From: Clostridia bacterium
GTDB lineage: Bacteria; UBA6262; WVXT01
NCBI GenBank assembly: GCA_030671905.1
Contig: DAOVHK010000035.1
Span: 1 to 11,984, forward strand
Reading direction: 5' to 3'
Length of the DNA stretch: 11,984 nt
Positions 6,333-11,984 of this stretch are shown piece by piece. The notes beneath the pieces are model-generated. The model searched no databases. It saw only the letters and a program-made list of their open reading frames with translations, and was not told the origin of the DNA. The position numbers and the translations under genes are program-made. Each line of letters begins with the position of its first letter. Position 1 is the stretch's first letter.

Positions 6333-7229
6333 ATGCGACTTATTTTTGCTAAGAAACTGGGGTTTTGTTCGGGAGTAAGGAGGGCTATCTCTTTGGCGCA
6401 AAGTATACCAACAAGAGATAGTAAGAAGGGGACTGTCGCTACCCCGGTGTATACCTTAGGGCCACTAATTCATAATCCTCAGGAAATTGGGTGCTTGGAA
6501 AGGATGGGGGTAAAAGCTATCTCCGGCCTAAACCAGATTAAGACGGGAACTCTCATTGTGCCCTCTCATGGGTTACCTCAACCTATCTTGAAGAAAATAG
6601 AGAATACACGATTTAAGTTGATAGATGCTACCTGTCCGTTCGTTAAACGGGCTCAAAAATTGGCAAAGAGCTTACATGAGAAAGGCTACCATGTAGTAAT
6701 AGCTGGGCGGAAGTCTCATCCTGAAGTAATTTCCTTGCTTTCTTTTGCCAATGGCGAAGCTTCTGTGGTAGAGACTCCTGGAGATGTGGAAAAGATTAAC
6801 ACAAGCAAAAAAATAGGAATCATCAGCCAGACTACACAGTCGGTGGAAAGCTTCGAGAAAATTGTGAGAAGATTAAAGATAAAGATTAAAGAGCCCAAAA
6901 TTCATAACACTATTTGTAAAGAGACTTCCCAACGCCAAAAGGAGGCGAAGAGATTGGCAGGAAAGTCGGATCTCATGATTGTAATTGGCGGTAAAAATAG
7001 TGCCAATACTACCAGACTTTACAACATCTGCAAGAAGGTTACCCCAGCTTACCATATAGAATCGCCAGAGGAATTGAGACCCGGTTGGTTTAATAAAAAA
7101 AGAGTAGTAGGAATAACTTCAGGCACTTCCACTCCTGATTGGATAATTAAAAGTGTAGTTGAAAATTTGGGGAATCCCCCTCACCTTAATCCTCTCCCAA
7201 GGGGGAGAGGAGATAAGAAGGGACAATAG
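6333..7229 (+). CDS. ispH: 4-hydroxy-3-methylbut-2-enyl diphosphate reductase (IspH/LytB)
   Basis: Last enzyme of the MEP isoprenoid pathway: a 4Fe-4S protein reducing HMBPP to isopentenyl and dimethylallyl diphosphates. The three cluster cysteines are Cys12 (GFCSGVRRA), Cys101 (DATCPFV) and Cys195 (NTICKETSQRQ). LGPLIHNPQ, KSHPEV (His129, Glu131), GGKNSANTTRL and SGTSTPDWII form the substrate pocket; KSHPEV and SGTSTPDW vary slightly from the common GHPEV and AGASTP. The family fold ends near residue 280. Residues 281-298 (NPPHLNPLPRGRGDKKGQ) are encoded by a palindromic repeat and are probably an acquired tail. The TAG stop is followed at once, in the same frame, by the rpsA ATG. Several Clostridia carry a true IspH-S1 fusion at this position. 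Confidence 0.96.
   Translation: MRLIFAKKLGFCSGVRRAISLAQSIPTRDSKKGTVATPVYTLGPLIHNPQEIGCLERMGVKAISGLNQIKTGTLIVPSHGLPQPILKKIENTRFKLIDATCPFVKRAQKLAKSLHEKGYHVVIAGRKSHPEVISLLSFANGEASVVETPGDVEKINTSKKIGIISQTTQSVESFEKIVRRLKIKIKEPKIHNTICKETSQRQKEAKRLAGKSDLMIVIGGKNSANTTRLYNICKKVTPAYHIESPEELRPGWFNKKRVVGITSGTSTPDWIIKSVVENLGNPPHLNPLPRGRGDKKGQ
7169..7217 (+). repeat. Palindromic repeat forming the 3' end of ispH
   Basis: TCCTCTCCC (7190-7198) and GGGAGAGGA (7203-7211) are perfect inverted 9-mers around a 4-nt loop. An outer CTTA/TAAG pair (7185-7188 with 7214-7217) may extend the stem past a small internal loop. Just upstream, GGGG and CCCC (7169-7172, 7176-7179) pair around AAT. The translated NPLPRGRG type of tail is familiar from dispersed repeats in many bacterial genomes. 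There is no T-run after the stem, so it is not an intrinsic terminator. Confidence 0.75.
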
Positions 7230-8960
7230 ATGATGGATACACAAAAAGAGAAAAATTACCATAAATCTAAATCTGGCTCTAAGATGGAAGAGTTATTAGA
7301 CGACTTTGACAAAATCAAGGAAGGGAAAGTCGTTACCGGAAAGGTTGTCCAGATAAAAGGCGAATCTTTATTGGTCGATGTGGGCTTGAAGACTGAGGGA
7401 GTTCTCAGGAAAGAGGACGTAACCACTCCTTCCGGGAAATTAAAGGTAAAAGTTGGCGATAAAATCGAAGTCTTTCTGGAAAAAAGAGAAGATACCTTTG
7501 GACGACCTCTTATCTCCTTGAAGAAGGCGGAGGTTACAAAGACCTGGGATAGAATTCGCGATGCTTACACCACACAAAGGGAAATACTTGGTAAAATAGT
7601 CAAAAAGATTAAAGGGGGTATGATGGTGGATCTGGGAGGCCCTGATTCTATTCTGGAGGAAGGAAAGGGGCTTGCTGAGGCTTTTATGCCTGCCTCTCAA
7701 GTTGGTTATCCTCCAGTAAAGGACCTGGATAGCGTTATTGGCCAGGTGGTACCTCTAAGAGTAATCGAATTCAAACCAAAGAGGAATATCGTCGTCTCCT
7801 GGAGATTAGTAATTGAGGATGAGGTAAAGAAAAAGAGAGAGGAACTGTTAAACAGAATAAATATAGGAGACGTATTAAAAGGTAGTGTAAAGAATATCAC
7901 TAAATTTGGTGCATTTATTGACCTGGGTGGAATAGATGGACTCCTCCATATAGGTGATATAACCTGGGGGCGCCTGGAGAAAGTAGAGGATGTTTTGAAA
8001 ATTGGCGAACAGTTGGACGTCAAAGTTATCGCTTTCAACCGGGAGAAAGAACAGATTTCATTGGGATTGAAACAGTTAGAGCCTCATCCCTGGGAAAATA
8101 TTCGAGAAAAATACCCTGTTGATTCAACTCCCACGGGAAGGGTAACTGGCCTTCTTCCTTATGGTGCCTTTGTTGAGCTGGAACCCGGAATAGAAGGCTT
8201 GATTCACGTCTCCGAGATGTCCTGGACGGAGAAAATAAGGCATCCCCGCGAAGTATTGAAAGTAGGAGACATGGTCAAAGTTAGAGTACTCAATATAGAT
8301 GAAAAAAACAGGAAATTATCTATTGGACTGAAACAGATACAACCCAATCCCTGGGCTCAGGTAAAAGAAAAGTATCCATCGGGGACAAAACTCACCGGAA
8401 CTATTACCCATCTGGCACCGTTTGGTGCTTTTGTCAAATTAGAAGAGGGTATTGAAGGGATGATTCATGTTTCAGATATTTACTGGACAAAGAGACTGAG
8501 ACATCCTGGACAGGTGCTCAAGGTGGGCGACCAAGTGGAAGCAGTGGTTCTGGATATAAAAGTTGAGGCTGAGAAAATATCTCTGGGATTGAAACAGAAA
8601 TCGAAAAACCCGTATGAGAAGTATTTTGTAGGGAGTAATGTTCAAGGGAAAGTCGTCCATCTCACCAATTTTGGAGCTTTTGTAGAATTGGAACCGGACA
8701 TCAAAGGGCTAATTCATATTTCCCAAGCGGGTAAAGAAAAAGTTAAAGATATAAAAGAGGTTTTAAAGGTGGGAGATAAAGTCTGGACAAAAATTATTAA
8801 AGTCGATTCCCAGCAGATGATAATCGATTTGAGCATTAAGGAGTATATCAAAGCACAGGAAAAAGCGGAAGTGGAAAAGTATATTGAACAGGAAATCCCG
8901 GAAACTACTATTGGCGAAATAATCAGTGAAAAATTGGACAATTCAGAAAATGAGGAATAA
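7230..8960 (+). CDS. rpsA: 30S ribosomal protein S1, six S1 domains
   Basis: RNA-binding ribosomal protein that helps mRNA bind the 30S subunit. The 576 aa contain six S1 (OB-fold) domains at roughly residues 31-99, 116-190, 212-280, 300-365, 384-450 and 467-534. Domains 3-6 show the strong FGAF(V/I)(D/K/E)L...GL(I/L)H(I/V) signature; the first two are more diverged, as in typical S1 proteins, where they contact the ribosome. Linkers repeat a NPW-type motif (PHPWENIREKYP, PNPWAQVKEKYP). An acidic tail ends the protein. ATG 7230 and ATG 7233 are adjacent. AAGGGA at 7218-7223 is 6 and 9 nt from them and lies just past the palindromic repeat. There is no gap after the ispH stop. Six domains with a full N-terminus match the length found in Gram-negative bacteria. 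Confidence 0.96.
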   Translation: MMDTQKEKNYHKSKSGSKMEELLDDFDKIKEGKVVTGKVVQIKGESLLVDVGLKTEGVLRKEDVTTPSGKLKVKVGDKIEVFLEKREDTFGRPLISLKKAEVTKTWDRIRDAYTTQREILGKIVKKIKGGMMVDLGGPDSILEEGKGLAEAFMPASQVGYPPVKDLDSVIGQVVPLRVIEFKPKRNIVVSWRLVIEDEVKKKREELLNRINIGDVLKGSVKNITKFGAFIDLGGIDGLLHIGDITWGRLEKVEDVLKIGEQLDVKVIAFNREKEQISLGLKQLEPHPWENIREKYPVDSTPTGRVTGLLPYGAFVELEPGIEGLIHVSEMSWTEKIRHPREVLKVGDMVKVRVLNIDEKNRKLSIGLKQIQPNPWAQVKEKYPSGTKLTGTITHLAPFGAFVKLEEGIEGMIHVSDIYWTKRLRHPGQVLKVGDQVEAVVLDIKVEAEKISLGLKQKSKNPYEKYFVGSNVQGKVVHLTNFGAFVELEPDIKGLIHISQAGKEKVKDIKEVLKVGDKVWTKIIKVDSQQMIIDLSIKEYIKAQEKAEVEKYIEQEIPETTIGEIISEKLDNSENEE

Positions 8961-8961
8961 C

Positions 8962-11796
8962 TTGAATAAAAAATTTCTCCTCTTTGTTTGCCTTTCATTT
9001 TCTCTCCTGTTTTTGAGAAAGCCTCTATCTTATGCGGAAGTCTACTTCGGTAAGAACAAGGTAATCGTTGATCAACATACCTGGTATATTGCAGAGACCG
9101 AACATTTCCAAATCTATCATTATCCTGAAGAGAGACATCTAATTCCTAAAGTAAGTAAAATGCTGGAAAAAGCTTACCAAAAGGTTACCGGTGACTTAGA
9201 TATCAGTATAGAGAAAAAAACACCTTTCTTCTTATACATGACACATAACCACTTTGAGCAGAATAACATTGCCAATATCGGAGAGGGTGTCGGTGGATTC
9301 TCCGAGCCCTATAAGAACAGGTTTGTACTTCCTATAACAGGTTCGGATAAAGAACTGGAACATGTGATTACTCATGAGTTCGCCCATATTGCAAATTTCA
9401 ACATCTGGTATGGTGGATTCTGGAAGTCAGCCAGTCTGATGAGATTTGTCTTCTATCCCTTGTGGATAGTTGAAGGATTGGCAGAGTATGAGAGCAAAGA
9501 ATGGGAAACTAAAGACCATATGTTTTTAAGAGATGCTGCTATTTCCGATATGATAATTCCTCTGGGTAAGTTACATAGTTTCAATCATTTGAAAATGCAC
9601 CAGGTCTATTTAGCTTATAAAGAAGGACACAGTGCAATCAGTTTCTTAGCAGAAGAATACGGAGAGGATAAAGTTCCTAAATTGATTAAGAATCTTCGGG
9701 AGAGTCTGGACATACACAGGGTTTTTGCGCACACAATCGATACTGACTTATACAGCTTTGACAAAAAATGGCAAAGATATATGAAGGAAAAATACACAAT
9801 AGAAGCAGAAGAAAAGGCAGAATCTGAAATTTACGGAAAGAAACTTACCCAAGATGCCGAGTTTAATACCAATGCAGTTTTCTCTCCCGACGGAAAGAGA
9901 ATAGCTTTTATTTCTACACGTAATGGATATAGCGAGCTCTTTGTGATGAGTGTTGACGGAACGAATCAAAAATCGATTCTAAAATCGCGAATTGGGAGAA
10001 GTCTGGATGTTATCCATTCTGAAGGACATGCTCTTTCCTGGTTCCCGGATGGAGAAAAAATTATTTTTGCAGGAGAGAAAAGAGGGAAGGATTATCTTTA
10101 CACAATTAATCTCAGAAAAAATAAGCTAAAGAAACTTCGTCTGCCTCTGGAAGTTCTAAAATCTCCTTGTTTTTCGCGCAAAGGAGATAAGATTGTTTTT
10201 GTGGGAATGGAAGGAGGTATAAACGACCTCTACTTAGTGGATGCCAATGGGAAGAACCTGGAGAAGTTAACCAGCGATGAGTTTGACGACAATTATCCTC
10301 TCTTTTCTCCTGATGATAAGAAGATTGTCTATGTCTCTGAAAGGGAGAGGCAGAAAGACCTCTTTCTTTTGGATATGGAAACTCTTGCCATTACCCGATT
10401 GACTTCCACCCCCAGTGATGAGTTCGACCCTTCTTGGTCACCTGATGGTGATAGTATCGTCTACATTGGTGATTATGCAGGAATTTATAACATTTACCGC
10501 ATGGACGTGAGCTGTTTTCAAGAAGATATTCAGGAAAAGAATCCGGAATTAGACATTTTTCAATTGACCGATGTCAAGGTAGGAGTTTTTACTCCGGGGA
10601 TATCACCAGATGGAAAGCATCTGCTTTTCGTTTCTCATCGGTATGGAGAGATGAATATCCACTATGGAGAATTTCCCCAGGAAGAGGTGTTTGTAAAAAA
10701 ATTGAGGAGAAGAGAAGAGAGAGGGGAAGTATCCATAGCCCAATTGCCTGTAAAGCCCATTGGGCCAATCATAAGCCCCTATCCATCTCCAGTGACTAGG
10801 ATTCGTCCTTATAAATTCAAGGCATCCACAGATTTAATCTTTCCTTTCCTCTTTTATTCCACAACAGAAGGTCTGTATACTGCTGCATACTGGCAGGTGA
10901 GCGATATCTTGGGAAACCACGGGATGACTCTTCTTGTGGAGTATGCTTCGGAATATGATTGGTTGAATTATGGAGCAGGTTATATTTATAAAAGGTGGCG
11001 GCCTACTTTAGGATTTTTCGCTTATGGAAAGATGAGACGCGAATCTGAGGACGATGATAATAATATAGTCCGTACCAGTGAATTTACCGAAGAGATGGTG
11101 GTCAGTTATCCTTTCGACCGTTTCCGGCGAATAGAGTTGGGACTTATTACCGAATATGACCGAGAGCGGAATGGAGATACTACCGCTACCCGGGAAAATG
11201 GCGTTACTTTTTCTTTAATAAGGGATACAACCCAGGGAAAGATTCTGGACATAATGAGCGGTAGCCGGGCCAATTTCACGGTCTATCAAGCCTTTAAAGC
11301 GCTTGGTGGGGACTTCGATTATATAAAGTATATCCTCGATGCCAGGAAATATTTCAAATTATCCGAACGCAATATTTTAGCATTTAGATTTATGGGAATG
11401 TTAAGCCAGGGAAAGGATAGAAAAGAGTCCTCTCTAGGGGGAGAGAGTAAGTTGCGCGGTCTTTCTAAGGGTTACTCCTCGGGAAGCAAGTTAGCCCTGA
11501 TTAACGCTGAGTGGAGGGTTATGCTCTTTCCAGAAATAAATTGGAGGTTCAGGCTTCTATGGCCGGAGATATATCTAAAGAGTCTGCAACTTTCTCTTTT
11601 TACCGATTCAGGAGCAGCCTGGAACGAGCCTGAGGAGATAAGAGGAATTTCAGACATAAAAAACACAATTGGAATAGGGTTAAGAATAAACACTTTCCTC
11701 ATACAGATGTTTCCTTTTACACTCAGGTTAGATTATGGCTGGCGGACGGATAAATTTAGTGGAAAATTCTATTTTTCTCTGGGACCCACTTTTTAA
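8962..11796 (+). CDS. Exported gluzincin-type peptidase / TolB-like propeller / Omp85 barrel fusion
   Basis: About 944 aa with four parts. Residues 1-25 form a signal peptide (NKK, hydrophobic FLLFVCLSFSLLFL, then SYA before EVYFG). About 30-290 is a peptidase-MA-like zinc protease region with HEFAH (138-142) and EGLAEY, where Glu171 is the likely third ligand. About 300-565 is a TolB/PD40 propeller with six SPDGK-type repeats (FSPDGKRIAF, WFPDGEKIIF, FSRKGDKIVF, FSPDDKKIVY, WSPDGDSIVY, ISPDGKHLLF). About 620-944 is an outer-membrane barrel of the Omp85 class with GGESKLRGLSKG (Arg832) and a final aromatic strand ending in Phe. If the barrel sits as in BamA, peptidase and propeller face the periplasm. 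TTG 8962 is chosen for GAGG at 8952-8955 (6-nt spacer). ATG 8950 and GTG 8926 are in-frame alternatives that overlap rpsA. Substrate and role are unknown. Confidence 0.88.
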   Translation: MNKKFLLFVCLSFSLLFLRKPLSYAEVYFGKNKVIVDQHTWYIAETEHFQIYHYPEERHLIPKVSKMLEKAYQKVTGDLDISIEKKTPFFLYMTHNHFEQNNIANIGEGVGGFSEPYKNRFVLPITGSDKELEHVITHEFAHIANFNIWYGGFWKSASLMRFVFYPLWIVEGLAEYESKEWETKDHMFLRDAAISDMIIPLGKLHSFNHLKMHQVYLAYKEGHSAISFLAEEYGEDKVPKLIKNLRESLDIHRVFAHTIDTDLYSFDKKWQRYMKEKYTIEAEEKAESEIYGKKLTQDAEFNTNAVFSPDGKRIAFISTRNGYSELFVMSVDGTNQKSILKSRIGRSLDVIHSEGHALSWFPDGEKIIFAGEKRGKDYLYTINLRKNKLKKLRLPLEVLKSPCFSRKGDKIVFVGMEGGINDLYLVDANGKNLEKLTSDEFDDNYPLFSPDDKKIVYVSERERQKDLFLLDMETLAITRLTSTPSDEFDPSWSPDGDSIVYIGDYAGIYNIYRMDVSCFQEDIQEKNPELDIFQLTDVKVGVFTPGISPDGKHLLFVSHRYGEMNIHYGEFPQEEVFVKKLRRREERGEVSIAQLPVKPIGPIISPYPSPVTRIRPYKFKASTDLIFPFLFYSTTEGLYTAAYWQVSDILGNHGMTLLVEYASEYDWLNYGAGYIYKRWRPTLGFFAYGKMRRESEDDDNNIVRTSEFTEEMVVSYPFDRFRRIELGLITEYDRERNGDTTATRENGVTFSLIRDTTQGKILDIMSGSRANFTVYQAFKALGGDFDYIKYILDARKYFKLSERNILAFRFMGMLSQGKDRKESSLGGESKLRGLSKGYSSGSKLALINAEWRVMLFPEINWRFRLLWPEIYLKSLQLSLFTDSGAAWNEPEEIRGISDIKNTIGIGLRINTFLIQMFPFTLRLDYGWRTDKFSGKFYFSLGPTF

Positions 11797-11804
11797 TATG
11801 GTTT

Positions 11805-11850
11805 GGTCGCGTAGGGGCGACCTTTATGGTCGCCCAAGGGTTGCACTACG
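11805..11850. repeat. Hairpin repeat downstream of the operon
   Basis: GGGCGACC (11815-11822) pairs perfectly with GGTCGCCC (11828-11835) around TTTAT. CGTAG (11810-11814) and CTACG (11846-11850) can close an outer stem. A second GGTCGC at 11805-11810 could compete for the same GCGACC. It begins 8 nt after the last stop codon. No T-run follows on the plus strand, so it is not a classic intrinsic terminator, although the stem could slow polymerase or protect the 3' end. The GTAGGGGCGACC form resembles a dispersed repeat. Confidence 0.7.
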
Positions 11851-11962
11851 AATAAACAAGAATAAATTCGTATCCAATTAGTTGACAAGATTTCAGAAAT
11901 TTATTAATATACAAAAATATAAATGAACTCTCTAATTTCATTATAATTTCATCAAAAGTCAT
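11846..11962 (-). pseudogene. 38-codon minus-strand ORF, possible gene remnant
   Basis: Read on the minus strand, ATG (11960-11962) has GAGG 7 nt upstream (11970-11973), a good ribosome-binding site, and opens MTFDEIIMKLESSF, ending at TAG in the hairpin's outer arm. The first dozen residues recall the start of AlkD-type DNA alkylation repair proteins (MT-[YF]-[DE]-E-[IV]...LE), but the rest does not. It may be a broken gene start truncated by the repeat, a small protein of unknown function, or chance in AT-rich DNA. Confidence 0.2.
11882..11910 (+). promoter_or_regulatory. Candidate sigma70-type promoter
   Basis: A perfect TTGACA (11882-11887) is followed after exactly 17 nt by TAATAT (11905-11910), which matches 4 of 6 of the -10 consensus. 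It would fire rightwards toward a gene beyond the window end. The region is AT-rich, so chance is possible, and it runs antisense to the small minus-strand ORF. Confidence 0.3.
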
Positions 11963-11984
11963 AAGTTTTCCTCGTTTGTGAGTA

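Noticed and set aside
7190..7211. Palindrome at the ispH end as an intrinsic terminator
   Set aside because: No T-run follows, and rpsA starts 18 nt later without a visible promoter, so termination here would silence an essential gene.
11923..11946. Plus-strand ATG frame after the candidate promoter
   Set aside because: It stops after seven codons and has no ribosome-binding site.

Overview
The window is one dense run of ten co-directional plus-strand genes, from position 1 to 11796, followed by a short AT-rich intergenic end. It looks like a chromosomal operon of a diderm (outer-membrane) bacterium. The composition is AT-leaning with many AGA/AGG and ATA codons, starts include GTG and TTG, and dispersed repeats sit at several gene junctions. 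This style recalls uncultured candidate phyla such as Omnitrophota or Aerophobota. That placement is an impression and not a demonstrated assignment.

Region 1 (1-4984) is an aromatic amino acid block: the 3' part of pheA (prephenate dehydratase with a C-terminal ACT domain), a HisC-type aminotransferase, a type I-beta DAHP synthase, tyrA (prephenate/arogenate dehydrogenase) and aroA (EPSP synthase). Together they cover the first step of the shikimate pathway, its sixth step, and the branch steps from prephenate to Phe and Tyr. The remaining shikimate genes (aroB, D, E, K, C) are not in the window. Feedback control is predicted at PheA (ACT domain) and DAHP synthase (N-terminal regulatory domain), but not at TyrA, which has no ACT domain.

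Region 2 (5001-8960) is the conserved cmk-plsC-ispH-rpsA cluster: CMP kinase, 1-acyl-glycerol-3-phosphate acyltransferase, the last MEP-pathway enzyme, and ribosomal protein S1 with six S1 domains. IspH and S1 lie in the same reading frame, separated by one TAG codon. The IspH tail is encoded by a palindromic repeat.

Region 3 (8962-11796) is a single large gene for an exported protein that joins a zinc-peptidase domain (HEFAH...E), a six-repeat TolB-like propeller and an Omp85/BamA-type outer-membrane barrel. It is the most unusual protein in the window.

Region 4 (11797-11984) has no convincing gene. It holds a strong hairpin repeat, a sigma70-like promoter candidate and a 38-codon minus-strand ORF with a good ribosome-binding site that may be a gene remnant.

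Repeats stand out at gene junctions. A 27-nt element follows the aroF stop in tandem and appears once more after the cmk stop, each copy ending in a start-type codon. Other repeat-like sequences occupy the plsC-ispH junction, the ispH end and the operon end. I saw no tRNA, rRNA, CRISPR array, transposase gene or prophage gene.
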